NCBI RefSeq assembly: GCF_030867145.1
Contig: NC_134418.1
Coordinates: 250,501-314,500, forward strand
DNA length: 64,000 nt
Direction of reading: 5' to 3'
From: Opisthocomus hoazin
Lineage: Eukaryota > Chordata > Aves > Opisthocomiformes > Opisthocomidae
Shown here one piece after another: positions 20,856-33,890 of this stretch (position 1 is the stretch's first letter; every line of letters begins with the position of its first letter). The notes under the pieces are model-generated. The model saw nothing but the letters and a program-made list of their open reading frames with translations. It had not been told where the DNA came from and did no database searches. Made by a program: the position numbers and the translations under genes.

Positions 20856-22280
20856 GACAGAGAGAGAAAAACGACAGTGAACAGGGAAAAAGGTATTAAG
20901 AAACAAAGAAAGGGTCAGACGAAGAAGAGGGTGGTTAGGGTTGGAACCCCAACACAAACCAGCAAGGGGCTAGTGGACAGAGAGAGAGGAAGAGAAGAAA
21001 GGGCCGGGAAGCAAGACAGAGAAGGAGAGAAAGGCAAAAAGGGAGAGCCGGCTGGACAGGGACGTATAGCAAGAAACAACCAGACAGGCAGCAGGACAGA
21101 GACACAGAGACAGAAAAACTGGGGGACAGGAACCAGGACAGAGTGACGGCCAGAGGAAACAAGGGCCAGGGAGCAGGACAGCGATGGAGAAAGAAGCACT
21201 GCGGCAGCAGGGTAGAAAGAGAAGGAAGAAAGGCCAGAAGAAGGATGGGGAATGAAAGAGAAGGGAAAGAGAAGGACAAGGAGCAGGACAGATTGTCAAA
21301 GAAAGGGAGTGGGACAAGGTGATACTGAGAGAGAAAAAGGGGACAGGGAGGCAGGATAAAGTGAAAGACAGGCAAAAATAAGAGACAGGGGAGCAGGACA
21401 GAGACGGAGGGGGAAACGCCTCGGCTGGGCAGCAGGAGAGAGAGGCGGAGAAGGGGAAAAACAGCACAAAACCTGGGACGGCCAACCTGGGTGGGCGGGG
21501 AGCAGGTCAGAGAGCCGGAGAAAGGAAAAACACTGCTGTGGAGCAGCAGAGGGGAACGGAGAAAGAAAGAGAGCGAGGGGGAGCAGGGCAGAGAAACGGA
21601 GAGAGAAAATAAGTGACGGGGAGCAGGGCAGAGCACTAGGAAGACGAAAATAAGACAAGGGAGAAGACCGAGGAGCTCAGAGAGAAAGAAGGGTCGAAAG
21701 AAAACGCCAGAGAAGTAGAGAAATCAAGAAAAACAGGGACGAGGAGCCTTGGAGAGACGGAGCACGAAAATGTTGGGCCGGTGAGCGCGAAAGAGGGAGA
21801 GAGAGACAGGGGCAGGGGGAGGAGATGAAGAAGAAAGGAGAGACAAAGATGGCAACGGAGCACAGGACACACAGGCAGAGAGAGAAAAAGGACAGTGAAC
21901 AGGAAAAAAGGGACCGAGAAACAAAGAAAGGGTCAGATCTAGACAAAGAGACCAAGAAGGGGGGGTGGCGGGGGGGGGGTGCAGGGAAACCCCAAAACAA
22001 ACCAGCAAGGGGCTACAGGACAGAGAGGGAGAGAAAGGGCCATGAAGCAGGACAGAGAAGGAGAGAAAGGCAAAAAGCGAGAGCTGGCTGAACAGGGACG
22101 TATAGCAAGAAACGGCCAGACAGGCAGCAGGACAGAGAAACAGAGACAGGGAGCCGGCTAAAGAAATTCTGGAGGGAGAAAAGGAGGGAGAGGGAGCAGG
22201 ACACAAACACAGACAGAAGACGGGAGGTACAGGGAAAGGGAAAGAAAAGGAAAAAGAAAAATAAACCAAACAAAACAATC
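20856..22280 (+). repeat. GA-rich minisatellite, T3-T1 intron of TU3
   Basis: Purine-rich units on the plus strand directly after the pyrimidine minisatellite. Corresponds to 1-754 plus the sequence left of the window. Confidence 0.75.
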
Positions 22281-23996
22281 ACAGCAGCGTGGGAGAGAGG
22301 AGGATCCAGGGGAGGGCCCGGGACGCAGAAGAGGAGCGACAGGGCCCCGAGGGCCCACCACTCACCGCAGCTCTCGCTCTCGGCGCTGCCGGGAGACTCT
22401 GCTGCTTCAGGCGCTTCTCTCTCCTGCGCTCCTCCCTTCCTCTTCCGTAACTCCGGTCGCTTGGCTGTCCTACACCTAAGAAAAAACACGCATGTGTCGC
22501 GGCTCTTAGGAGACGAGGCTCCCTAGGCACGTAGCCTCGCTCGCTCACGCGCTCCACAACCGTACCATGCTGCTGCTGGTGACACATACAGACCCTGCGG
22601 GACACGCTGGCGGCCTGGCCTGCTGCGGGCTACCAAGAGGGAGCCTTCCTCACCCGCAGAGGCAGGCTCTCTCCTGCCTGCAGCGCCAGGCAGCTGCCAG
22701 CCAGGTGGCCTTCCATTTCTTCTTCTTCTTCAGCCTTCTCGGGACTCTCCAGCTTCAGCCCCGCCAGCTCCCGTCCGCAGCCACTCAGCGCTCCGCCTCT
22801 CTCTTTTTGCCCCCACGACGCCAGGAGACCGAGGCCCGGCACACACAGCCCTCACAAGCCTGGAGCGGGCGCAGCCAACGGCATCCCCAGGGCAGGAACG
22901 GACAAACGCGTCCTCAGCGCGGCCCCTGCCACAGAGAAAGAAGCAGCGGCGACCGCGTTAAGGGACACTGAGGCACGCTCGAGGCCCAGTGTGCCGCCCG
23001 CACCACGGGCCTTGGGGGAGGCCGGGGGCTCCGGGACAGGCTTCAGGGGACGTGCTGGAGCTGGGGGCGGCTGCGCGGGGCGAGCGGGGCCAGGGGAGCG
23101 CTGCCGAGTTGGGGGGGCGGTGTGCCCGCCTCCTTCCCCCCTTCCCCTCCGTCACCTCCCGCCTCTGGCCCCGGGGCTGCCCGCACCCGCCTCGCCTCCA
23201 GCGCACCGGCAGCCTGTCGCAGCGGACGGCTCGAAGCTTCCCGTCCCACCACCCTCGGGCAGCCACCACGCACCCCCGCACCCGCCGGAGGGGAGCCCGC
23301 GCCTCACCGCTGGCCTCTCTGCTCCCCCGCCGCCCCGGCACCCGACACCAGGGCGCCGCCATGCTGCTGCGCCGTACCGCGCATGCGCTACGTGCCGACG
23401 GCGCGCCGGAGTGGCCAGTACCCAGTCCCTGCGCGGAACGCCGGGCTGCAGTACCGCATTGCGGCCAGGGGACGGCGCCAGCGGACACGGCGCGGCGCCC
23501 ACGCCCGGCCCCACCTCCGGGTCCAGGCAGCGCGCGCCGCCGGCACGGGGCGGCACCTCCGCACGGCTCCGGGCAGCGCCCTGCCGCGCGCCTCCTGCTC
23601 TGGGCAGCCCCCGACTCGCGGCTCCGACACGGCGCCGCACCCCCGCCGCTCCTTGCCCCCGACCCGGACCCCGATCTCCCGGGGGCTTTTCCCCAGGACC
23701 TGCCACTCCATCCACACCCCCACACACCCCGCGCTCACCTTCTCCCTCGCTGCAGCCGCAACCCGGCTACGGCTCTGCTCCTCCCTCGACTCGCACCGGC
23801 CCCTCCACAGCCACCCGGGGCACGGCAGCACCGGGCCCTCCACCGGCAGAGGGAGGGGCCGTAGCCATCAGCCGTGCTGCCCGCACCTGGGGCTCCTCCG
23901 GCCCCGGCCCACGGCTGGATCCCACGGTGCCGTCATTGGGCAAACACAAAGACCCTCTGAAGCCGTTTGGGCATTTCAGCAAGCAGGCAGGCGTCC

Positions 23997-24354
23997 TTTA
24001 TTGCAGCACCGGACACACAGGGCACGGCTCCTCCCAGCGCGCACAGCACCTGTGCCACTCGAGCGGCAGTACCGAATTTTGGTCACCGGGTGGCAGCAGC
24101 GAGCTCTTGCACACGGCGCCACCGCGCATTCGCGTCTCCCGAGCCGCAGTACCGAACTTTGGTCACCGGGTGGCAACAGCGAGCCCTGCGGCATGCCCGG
24201 TCGAGGCGCGGCCGCACCGCTTTCTGGGGACCGGACGCAGCGGGAACGCTGCAGAAAAACACACGGAACTGACCACAGAACTACCCTTCGTCCCGCGCAG
24301 CGGGGGCTGTGGCGGGACCAAGGACAACGCCTCGTCGCACATGCCCGAGAGCAA
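23997..24354 (-). other. Small minus-strand segment with own poly(A) signal, TU3 block
   Basis: Same arrangement as in the TU0 block: frame 24163-24354, AATAAA 23997-24002. It shows three amino-acid differences from the other copies (C to S, R to H, A to V). All visible changes alter the residue, which argues against coding constraint. Confidence 0.3.
24066..24186. repeat. 80-bp tandem repeat, about 1.5 copies
   Basis: Only two unit starts, 24066 and 24146, in the TU3 block. The 160-bp deficit explains most of the shorter length of this repeat unit. Confidence 0.8.
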
Positions 24355-24384
24355 TGCGGCTGCCCGGCAGCCGAGTCCCTGAAA

Positions 24385-24521
24385 ACGACACCTCCCGGCA
24401 TGCCCTGGCTAGCAGGGCTCGGCCGCCCGGCAGCCGGAAGACTACACGTCCCGGCATGCTCCGGGGAGCAGCGTAGCCGACCGCGCGCCCCGCGCCCCAG
24501 CACTACAGCTCCCAGCACGCC
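24385..24521. promoter_or_regulatory. Three ZNF143/THAP11-type elements, TU3 block
   Basis: Elements at 24385-24404, 24441-24460 and 24502-24521. The middle one is ACTACACGTCCCGGCATGCT, with two changes from the TU0 copy. Confidence 0.65.
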
Positions 24522-25202
24522 GCGGGAGCTGCGGGCCTCGGCTTGCGGGGACACCGTGCCCGAAATGGCGCTGGACCCCCGCCGCTCCTTGCCTCCCACA
24601 CGGACCCCGCTCGGCAGGTACCCCCGCCCGCCTCGGGGCTTTCCCCGGGACCCGCCGCTCCATCGACCGCCCCGCGCTCACCTTCTCCCTCGCTGCAGCC
24701 GCAGCCCGGTCACGGCTCCGCTCCTCCCTCGGCTCGCACCGGCCCCTCCACGGCCACCCCGGTCACGGCAGCACCGGGCCCTCCACCGGCAGAGGGAGGG
24801 GCCGTCGCCATCAGCCGTGCTGCCCGCACCTGGGGCTCCCCCGGCCCCGGCCCACGGCTGGAGCCCGGCAGGAACAGGGGGCCGTCGCCCCTTCCCCACA
24901 GCCCGTCCCCTCCTCCCCTGGGCTCTGGCGCAGCCTCTCGTCCCGTGCAAACCACGCACAAACGCAGCCGCGAGGGCAAAAGGGACCGCAGGTCTTTATT
25001 CAGTCACGCACCCAGCCAGTCCCGGGAGACGCTCTGCTCCGGGGCTCGGGGCCCCCGATGCTCCCTCTGCCCCTCCGACACCTCGGCAGTCCTTCCCGCA
25101 GCTGCGCCCGTTGCTCCAGCGGGGAACACTCGGTCAGTCCGTTCCGGGAGCGATGCGCTGCTCGGCAGAGGCCGCCAAAAATGAGGAGCAGGGCGCAGGC
25201 CA

Positions 25203-28200
25203 CTACAAGAGAGGAGAAAAGTGACAGGTGGCTGGACTGCGGCGGTGTAACGAGAAAGCACGAAGCAGGGAAAGGGACAGCGAGAGAAGGACGGGGACAG
25301 GCAGTCCCACAGAGATGGAGAAAGAAGCAGCAGGAAGAGAGGAAGAGTGGCAGCAGAAAGAAGAAGAGGGAGCAGGACAGAGACCGAAAAAGGATGGGGG
25401 AGCAGGACAGAGGCGCAGAAAAAACCTGCAACGGGCAGCACGACAGGAAGGGAGGAAAAAAGAATAGGGGCAGGGACCCGGACTGAGACAGATGGGGAAA
25501 GACAAAAAAAAAAAGCTACAAAAACAGGGCAGAGAGGGAGGAATGAGACAACATGGACAGGGAGCCGGGACCGCAAACGACGGAGGGAAGGGGCGAGGGT
25601 GGGCAGGACAACACGAAACAAACCACATAGCTACACGCTACAGGGAAAAGAGGGAAGACTTAAGAAGTAGGGAGCGGGAGCTGAACAAAAGAGAGCCAGA
25701 GAGGAAAAAGCCAGAGAGTAATGCGTACAGAAAGAAAGGGGGGGGGGATTCTAAAACAGGGTCATCGGGGAGACAGACACAAGTAAGAAGGACAAAGGAC
25801 AAAAGCAACAGGCTACGAGGTGGAGAGGGAAGAATCAATGAATATGGACAGAGCGCTGGCCAGAGAGAGACCGAGAAAGGCAAAAGATGGCACGGGTGAC
25901 AGGGCAGAGAGGGACGAATTTAAAAACCAGGCACAGGGAGTCGGACAGAGGGAAAGGCAGAAATAAGAGGAGAAAAAGTGACGGGCCACGGGGCAGAGAG
26001 GGAGGAATGGATAAAGAGCAACAGGGGACCGGACAGAGCACAATGGAGAATGGAAAAAAAGCAAAAGCACGCTCCAGGGAAGACGGAGGGACTGAAGAAC
26101 AGCGACCAGGAGCTGGACAGCGAGACACAGAGGAAGACCAAAAAACCAACGAAACAAAACCAGTGATGGGCTACAAGATGGGCTGGGGGAAACACAAAAC
26201 AGCGCCAGGGAGCTGGACACAGAGAGATGGAGACAGACAGACCAATAGCGTGGGGCTACAGGGGGCAGAGGAACGAATTAAACACTGAGGACGGGGAGCC
26301 AGACAGAGAGAGAGGGAGATCGCGGAGAACAGTGGTGGGTGCAGGAAGAAGAGGTAAGAGTTAATAAATGGGGACAGGGAGCCGCACAGGGAGGGACCGA
26401 GAAAGGCAAACACAGCAGCAGGGCATAGGGCAGAGAGGAAGAACTAAAAAACAGGGGCAGTGAGACAGACATAGAGAGATGGAGAAAAGAAAAAAGCAAT
26501 GGGTGATGTGGCAGAGAGGGAGGACTTAAAAACAGGCACGGGAAGCAAGAAAGACTGAAAGGGGGGGGGGCGGCGCTGAATCCAATAGGCAACAGGATGG
26601 AGAGGGAGGACTTAAAAGTGAGGGACGAGAAGCTGGGAAGACAGAGAGGTGGAGAAAGAAACAGAATCACAACACGCTACAGTGCCAAGAAGGAAGAAGC
26701 TGAACAACAGGGACAGGGAGCCAGACAAAGAGAGCCAGAGAAAGAAAAAATACCGACGGGCCACAGGACAGAGAGGGAGGAATGAAACAATAGGGATCCG
26801 GAGCCGGGCAGTCAGAGAGGGAGGAAGAAGAAATAGCCAGGGGCAATAAGGCAGAGAGAGAAGGCGGCAAAAACAGGGATCTGGACCAGATCGATGACAA
26901 AAGACAAGGACAGTGATGGGCTATAGGGAGGAGAGGGAGGAATGCGAAGACAGGGGCGAGGCGCCAGATGCGGAGCAAGGCATACAGGAAGTACAGCAAA
27001 AGCTAGAGAGCAGAGAGGGAGGAATTAAACCACAGGGATAGGGAGCCGGGGAGGGAGCTGGAAAAAGGGATGGAGGAGGGGAGACGAGGAGGAATTAAAA
27101 AATTGGGATCCAGAGCCCGAGAAAGAAGTAAAATTGCCACAGGCTAAATAAAGGGCCCAGAAGGAAGAAATTGAAAACCAGGGAGCAGAAGCCAGCCAGA
27201 GAGAGACGCAGAAAGGAAAAACCACGATGGGCTCCCAGATGGAGAGGGAGGAATTTCAAAAAGGAAGGGAGCGGGAGCCATACACAGAGAGACAGAAAAA
27301 GGGAAGATAGCAACAGGCCACAGGGCAGCGAGGGAAGAATTGAAAAGTAGGGACAGGAAGCCGGACAGAGCGCAACGAGAAAGAAATGGCCGGGGGGGAA
27401 ACACAGCACCACCACCTGCGACAGGCTACAGGGCTAGCCCAAGCTGGCCAGTGGAAATATTCCGTACCACAGACGTCACGCACAGCTTATAAATGGGGGC
27501 TGGCTGCGGGGCAGGAATCAGCTCTTGTCGTTTCCGCGAGTTGGAACCCGCTCTCGTCCGGGAGGTCAAACTATTTTGGAATTTAGCGAAACTTGCGATT
27601 TCCGGGTTCCGCAATCGCTGTTCGGGGACTGCCTGTGAATCGGTCATCGGGTGGTGAGAGAAACTGTACTGCGTATAGTTTGGTTCGCATGTGCGTTGTT
27701 GCAATTATTATCATCGTTATTAGAATTATCAGCAGTATTTCCTTTGTTGCCTTACTAAACTGTCTTTATCTCAACCGACAAGTTTGACCTTTTGTCCATT
27801 TGTCCTCCGCATCCCGCTGGGGAGGGAACGGGCCGGGGGTGGGGGCTGTGAGCGAGCAGCTCTCTAGTGCTTAGTTGCCGGCTGCCAAGTTAAACCATGA
27901 CAGACAGAGAGGGAGGAATTAAAAAAAAACAGGACTGGGAGCAATCTACAGAGAGACGTCCGGGAACGAAAGTGTAAACAGCACCGCGTACAGGGCAGAG
28001 AGGGAGGAATTCAACAAAAATAGTAAGTAAAGACAGGGAGCCGGACAGAGGGACACAGAGACAGAGAAAACAGCAATGGGCTACAAGACAGAGAGGGGGG
28101 GATTAAAAAATCCTGGCGGGGAGCCGGACCGGGAGAGACGGCCAAAGAAATGAAATCGCGCCGTGGCACAGGGAAGACAGGAGGACAACACTGAAAACCA

Positions 28201-29080
28201 GGGCCTGGGAACTGGAAAGAGAGAGCCAGAGAATGAAAGAACTCCTGACGGGCTCTAGGGCAGAGACAGGAGGAATGAAAAAACAGGGGCGGGGAGACAG
28301 AGAGAGACAGAGAGAGAGAAATAAGAGGGGGGGAAAGCAACAGGCCGCAGGCTCCGGAGGGAGGAAGTGCGAAAGAGGGGCTGGGAGCCGCACAGGGAGA
28401 GGGTGGAGAAACAGACCTGCAGAAGTGACAGGGTATGGGGCAGAGAGGGAGGAACTTAAAAAAATCAGGACCTTGAGCCAGAAGAGACGGAGAAAATAAA
28501 AATGGTGACGGGTAACAGGGCAGAGAGGGAGGAATGAAAAAACAGGGACAGGAAGCCAGAACAGAGAGACTGCGAAGGCAAAAAGTCCCGACAGCTTCCG
28601 CAGAGAGGGCGAGGAACTGAAACTTAGAGACAGGGAGTTGGACAGAGAGAGACAGAGAAAGAAAAAGAGAAAAAAGACGGAGATGCAGAAAGGGAAAAGG
28701 AGCGACAGGACAGAGAGGGAGGAATTCAAAATGAGGGGCAGGGAGCAGAATAGAGAGAGATAGAGAAAGAGGCAGACGCGCAACGTGCTACGGAGCTGAG
28801 AAGGAAGACCTTGAACCAGAGGGACAGGGAGCCGGACAGAGAGTCCCAGAGACGGCAAAAGTACCGACGGGCTATAGGGCAGAGAGGGGGGAAAGCAAAA
28901 ACCGTGATCGGGAGCCAGACAGAAAGAGATAGGGAAGGAAAAAAAAGCCACGGGCTACAGGGCAGAGAGAGGGAGGACCTAAAAGATGGGGACAGGGAGC
29001 TGGTCAGAGATGGAGAAAGCAGGTACACGGGAGCGGGGAGGGGGTTGGAGGGGGCAGGGAGGAAAAAAAAGCCAAAAAGC
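25203..29080 (+). repeat. GA-rich minisatellite, last intron of TU4, split by an LTR
   Basis: Counterpart of 3851-7690, LTR at 27434-27902. Confidence 0.8.
27434..27902 (+). mobile_element. Avian ERV solo LTR fragment (fossil), TU4 copy
   Basis: Same element and flanks as in TU1; a solo fragment without internal region. Confidence 0.75.
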
Positions 29081-29369
29081 ACAGCAGTGTGGGAAAGAGA
29101 GGGATCCAGGGGAGAGCCCGGGATGCAGAAGAGGGGCGACAGGGCCCCGAGGGCCCGGCACTCACCGCAGATCTCGCTCTTAGCACTGCCGGGAGACTCT
29201 GCTGCTTCAGACGCTTCTCTCTCCTGCTCTCCTCCCTTCCTCTTCCGTAACTCCGGTCGCTTGGCTGTCCCCCACCTAAGAGAAAACGTCCATGTCTCGC
29301 AGCTCTGGCGAGACAAGGCTCCCTAGACACGTAGCCTCGCCTGCTCACGCACTACGCGCAGGAACAAGA

Positions 29370-31020
29370 CAAGAGGGAAAGAGAGAGAGAGAGAGAGAAT
29401 GACGAGCGGGCAGCAGAACTGACGGATCAAGAGAGAAACTGAATCAGGGGAATAAAGAACGCTGGAGGGAGACAAACGTACAGGCAACAAGCCAGATGGA
29501 CGAGGGCAGGAGACACACAGATCAGGACAAAGAGGTGGAGAAAGTGAAAACAGTGATGGGCTGCAGGATGAGAAAAAAGGCCAAGGAGCAGGACAGAGGA
29601 GAATAACGGGACAGCAAGCTGGACAGGGGCATATAGCAAGAAACAAAGGGACAGGCAGCAGTATGGAGATATACAGACAAAGAGTTACGGGGAGGATGGA
29701 GGACAGAGAGAATGAGAGAAAAGGGACAGGGAGGGGGGCACAGATGGAGAAAGAAATGCTGGCGACAGAGAGAGGAAGAAAGCGACAGGACAGAGGCAGA
29801 GAGGTAGAGAAAGGAAGAAAAAAGTAGCGACGAGTAGGAGGCCAGAGGCACAAGGAAAAGACAGGAGGAAGGACAGAGTGACAGAGAAAACCGGTGAGGG
29901 ACAGGACGCCAGAAAGAAAGATACTGTGAAAGAGAGCGCGACAGGGAGCAGGACGCTGGGACAGACAGCAACCGAGAGCAACCGAGAGAACGGCAGCGAG
30001 GTGGAGCACAAGAGAAAACAGGGACTGAGAGCAAGACCGAGGGGTGAAGCAATAAATAATGGGGCTGGGGAGCAGGACAGCAGAAGAGAGAGACAGAGAA
30101 GGGGACACATAAGACAACCGCAAACTGAGAGGGAGAAGGAGAAGAGCACAGAGGGTCACAGACAAAAAGAGAGGGACGGCAGAAAGAGAAAAACAAGACG
30201 AGGGAGAAGGACTGAGGAGCAGAGAGAAAAAAGTACAGGGAAAAGGACAGAGATGCAGAAAACAAGGCAAGACTGGAGCCAGAACACAGGGCAAAACTGA
30301 CAAGGACAGGCAGCGCAACAAAGGGATGGAGGAGGAAAGAACAGTGATGGGCCGCAGCACAGAGGAAAAGAGAGAAAAAGAGCAAGAAGAGCAAGAGAAG
30401 GAGAATGACAGGAGGGTGTAGACAGAAAGACTGGGACACGTCAAAGGGGCACTTGGGGGACACACACATCGGAAGGGTAGAAAGGAAAAGGGAGGGATGG
30501 GGAGCAAGACAGCGTGATAGAGCGAGACGGAGGAAATGGAGTGCAAGGGCGCAGAAAAGCAGAGGTACTGGGAAGAGGAAAGAACGTCAGGGAGAGAAAG
30601 GTGAGGGTGGGGAGCAGGAGAGAGGTAGAGAACAAAAAAAATAGCCACAGGCAGAATAACAGAAATACGGAGAATAAAAAATTACTTCCAGGCAGCAGGA
30701 CAGAGGCACAGAGCAAGAGGAACAAAAAACCACAGGGAGAAGGACGGGTAACACACAGCACGACACTGCGGGAGTGAGAGGACGGAACAGAGCAAGGCAG
30801 AGGAATGAGGAGCAAAAAAAAAAAAACAACCCAGCAAACAGAAAGGGAACTGGACAGAGATAGGCAGCAGGGCACAGAGATGGAGAAAGAAAAAACAGCA
30901 ACAAGGACAGGGAATGAGGAATAGAGAGGAAAAGAGCGGGACAGGGAAACAAATACAGACAAAAGAAGGGGAGGTACAGGGAAGGAAAAGAAAAGCTGGG
31001 GGGGGGGGGGGGGGGAGGAG
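29370..31020 (+). repeat. GA-rich minisatellite, T2-T1 intron of TU4
   Basis: Counterpart of 8000-9655; ends in an 18-G run at 30998-31015. Confidence 0.8.
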
Positions 31021-31223
31021 GAATCACAGCAGCATGGGAGAGAGAAGGATCCAGGGGAGGGCCCGGGACGAAGAAGAGGAGCGACAGGGCCCCGGAGGCC
31101 CGCCACTCACCGCAGATCTCGCTCTCGGCGCTGCCGGGAGACTCTGCCGCTTCAGGCGCTTCTCTCTCCTGCGCTCCTCCCTTCCTCTTCCGTAAGTCCG
31201 GTCGCTTGGCTGTCCTACACCTA

Positions 31224-32685
31224 AGAAAAAACGCGCATGTGTCGCGGCTCTTAGGAGACGAGGCTCCCTAGGCACGTAGCCTCGCTCGCTCACGCGCTCC
31301 ACAACCGTACCATGCTGCTGCTGGTGACACATACAGACCCTGCGGGACACGCTGGCGGCCTGGCCTGCTGCAGGCTACCAAGAGGGAGCCTTCCTCACCC
31401 GCAGAGGCAGGCTCTCTCCTGCCTGCGGAGCCAGGCAGCTGCCAGCCAGGTGGCCTTCCATTTTTTCTTCTTCTTCAGCCTTCTCGGGACTCTCCAGCTT
31501 CAGCCCCGCCAGCTCCCGTCCGCAGCCACTCAGCGCTCCGCCTCTCCCTTTTCGCCCCCACGACGCCAGGAGACCGAGGCCCGGCACACACAGCCCTCAC
31601 AAGCCTGGAGCGGGCGCAGCCAACGGCATCCCCAGGGCAGGAACGGACAAGCGCGGCCCCTGCCACAGAGAAAGAAGCAGCGGCGACCGCGTTAAGGGAG
31701 GCCGAGGCACGCTCGAGGCCCAGTGTGCTGCCCGCACCACGGGCCTTGGGGGAGGCCGGGGGCTCCGGGACAGGCTTCAGGGGACGTGCTGGAGCTGGGG
31801 GCGGCTGCGCGGGGCGAGCGGGGCCGGGGAGCGCTGCCGAGTTGGGGGGGGTGCCCGCCTCCTTCCCCCCTTCCCTTCCGTCACCTCCCGCCTCTGGCCC
31901 CGGGGCTGCCCGCACCCGCCTCGCCTCCAGCGCACCGGCAGCCTGTCGCAGCGGACGGCTCGAAGCTTCCCGTCCCACCACCCTCGGGCAACCACCACGC
32001 ACCCCCGCACCCGCCGGAGGGGAGCCCGCGCCTCACGGCTGGCCTCTCCGCTCCCCCGCCGCCCCGGCACCCGACACCAGGGCGCCGCCATGCTGCTGCG
32101 CCGCACTGCGCATGCGCCACGCGCCGACGGCGCGCCGGAGGGGCCACAGCCTGCGCGCAACGCCTGGCTGCAGTACCGCTCCGGGTCGGGGCAGCGCGCG
32201 TCGCCGGCACGGGGCGGCACCTCCGCACGGCTCCGGGCAGCCCCCGACTCGCGGCTCCGACACGGCGCCGAACCCCCGCCCCTCCCTGTCCCCGACACGG
32301 ACCCCGCCCTCCCGGGGGCTTTTCCCCGGGACGCGCTGCTCCATCCACCTCCCCCCCCACCCCGCGCTCACCTTCTCCCTCGCTGCAGCCGCAGCCCGGC
32401 CACGGCTCCGCTCCTCCCTCGGCTCGCACCGGCCCCTCCACGGCCACCCCGGTCACGGCAGCACCGGGCCCTCCACCGGCAGAGGGAGGGGCCGTCGCCA
32501 TCAGCCGTGCTGCCCACACCTGGGGCTCCCCCGGCCCCGGGCCCACGACTGGAGCCCGGCAGGAACAGGGGGCCGTCGCCCCTGCCCCACAGCCCGTCCC
32601 CTCCTCCCTTGGGCTCTGGCACAGCCCCTCGTCCCGTGCAAACCAAGCACAAATGCAGCCGCGAGGGCAAAAGGGACCGCAGGTC
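31224..32685 (-). promoter_or_regulatory. Short CpG-island promoter block of TU4 (alpha)
   Basis: Short form, NRF1-type site 32108-32117. Nearly identical to the TU6 and TU8 short blocks, sharing CGCGCGTCGCCGG (C to T in one CpG) that TU1 lacks. Confidence 0.6.
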
Positions 32686-32892
32686 TTTATTAGTCACGCA
32701 CCCAGCCAGTCCCGGGAGCCGCTCTGCTCCGGGGCTCGGGGCCCCCGATGCTCCCTCTGCCCCTCCGACACCTCGGCAGTCCTTCCCGCAACTGCGCCCG
32801 TTGCTCCAGCAGGGAACAGTCGGTCAGTCGGCTCCCGGAGCGATGCGCTGTTCGGCAGAGGCCGCCAAAAATGAGGAGCAGGGTGCAGGCCA

Positions 32893-33480
32893 CTACAAGA
32901 GAGGAGAAAAGTGACAGATGGCTGGACAGCGGCGGTGTAACGAGAAAGCACGAAGCGGGGAAAGGGACAGCGAGAGAAGCACGGGGACAGGCAGTCCCAC
33001 AGAGATGGAGAAAGAAGCAGCAGGAAGAGAGGAAGAGTGGCAGCAGAAAGAAGAAGAGGGAGCAGGACAGAGACCGAAAATGAAGAACGGGGAGCAGGAA
33101 GGAGATGCAAAAAAAAACCCTGTAGCATTGAAAGAGGAAAAAAGAATAGCGGCAGGGACCTGGGCAAAGAGAGATGAGGAAATAGAATAGAATAGACATG
33201 GAGAAAGCAGTAGATCTGTGACGCGCTATGGAGCCGAGAAGGAAGGCCTCAAATCAAGGGACAAGGAGCCAGACAAAAGAGCACCAGAGACAGCAAAAGT
33301 ACTGACAGGCTACAGAGCAGGAGGAAAGCAAAAGTAGTAACCGGGAGCTGAACAGAAAGAGGGGAAGAAGGAAAAAAACGCCACGGGCTGCAGGGCAGAA
33401 AGAGGGAGGACCTAAAAGATGGGGACAAGTCAGAGACAGATGGAGAAAGAAGGTACACAAGAGCAGAAAAAAAAATAATC
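32893..33480 (+). repeat. GA-rich tract, last intron of TU5
   Basis: Counterpart of 19336-19915, no LTR. Confidence 0.75.
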
Positions 33481-33890
33481 GTAGCAGTGTGGGAAAGAGA
33501 GGGAGCCAGGGGAGGGCCCAGGATGCAGAAGAGGGGTGACAGGGCCCCGAGGGCCCAGGACTCACCGCAGCTCTCACTCTCGGTGCTGCCGGGAGACTTG
33601 GACACTTCAGATGCTTCTCTCTCCTTCTCTCTTCCCTTCTTCTTCTGTAACTCAAATCGTTTGGCTCGCCTCCACCTGAGAGAAAATGCATGTGGTTGTC
33701 TTAGAGCTCATACGAGACGCGGCTTCCTAGACAAGAAGCCTCACTGCACACTGTATGCAGGAATAGGACAGAGAAAGAGAGAGAATATGATGAGTGGGAA
33801 GCAGAACTCACAGATCGAGAGAGAACTTGAATCAGAGGAATAAACAAGGCAGGAAAGAGAGATAAAGACAGGGAAGAAGCCGGAAGAAAA

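Larger units (their letters stand above)
19128..24811 (-). other. Predicted spliced transcription unit TU3 (beta type), complete copy
   Basis: Beta copy with the most divergent 110-bp exon. Exons: candidate first exons 24682-24811 and 23739-23868 (MATAPPS..., each with an in-frame stop after GGAEP); alternative start at 23362 (MAAPWC..., without the GTGAGG donor seen in TU0, TU5 and TU7); T1 22366-22475; T3 20009-20118 (acceptor TTTTCTCTCAG, donor GTGAGT); terminal exon ending upstream at 19335; AATAAA 19128-19133. The intron between terminal exon and T3 is only about 670 bp, against 3.95 kb in alpha copies. The T3-T1 intron carries the 75-bp pyrimidine minisatellite. T3 stays open in the Arg-rich frame (RRREERRREKHLKCQSL). 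Product unknown. Confidence 0.45.
22479..24994 (-). promoter_or_regulatory. Long CpG-island promoter block of TU3 (beta), divergent
   Basis: Long-type block with NRF1-type site 23379-23388, poly(A) signal 23997-24002, two rather than four 80-bp repeat copies (24066 on) and ZNF143-like elements 24385-24521. The CTCF-like 19-bp unit is single and altered (CACGGGG). This block is about 0.2 kb shorter than the other long blocks and has the most single-base differences from them. Confidence 0.6.
24995..32501 (-). other. Predicted spliced transcription unit TU4 (alpha type), complete copy
   Basis: Exons on the minus strand: candidate first exon 32372-32501 (frame open through TGG where beta copies have a stop); alternative start 32091; T1 31111-31220; T2 29166-29275; terminal exon ending upstream at 25202; AATAAA 24995-25000. 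The terminal exon shares linked variants with TU2 (AACACTCGG, GTTCCGGGAG) and keeps the GTGGCTGGACT stretch just upstream of the acceptor that TU1, TU6 and TU8 lack. The 27434-27902 LTR sits in the last intron. Same unresolved reading frame as TU1. Confidence 0.45.

Noticed and set aside
20930-20945. Telomere-like GGTTAGGGTTGG
   Set aside because: A single TTAGGG in each beta unit, not a tandem run.
20349-20957. 202-residue Arg/Gly-rich repeat protein
   Set aside because: It is the in-frame reading of a 75-bp minisatellite with no start context or splice support; kept as a repeat and a minor finding.
23122-25224. Plus-strand open frame of 700 residues, Pro/Ala/Arg/Ser-rich
   Set aside because: It runs across a CpG island through splice sites, a poly(A) signal and repeats of the opposite strand. 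GC-rich DNA is poor in stops, the frame is broken at other places in other units, and no domain is seen.
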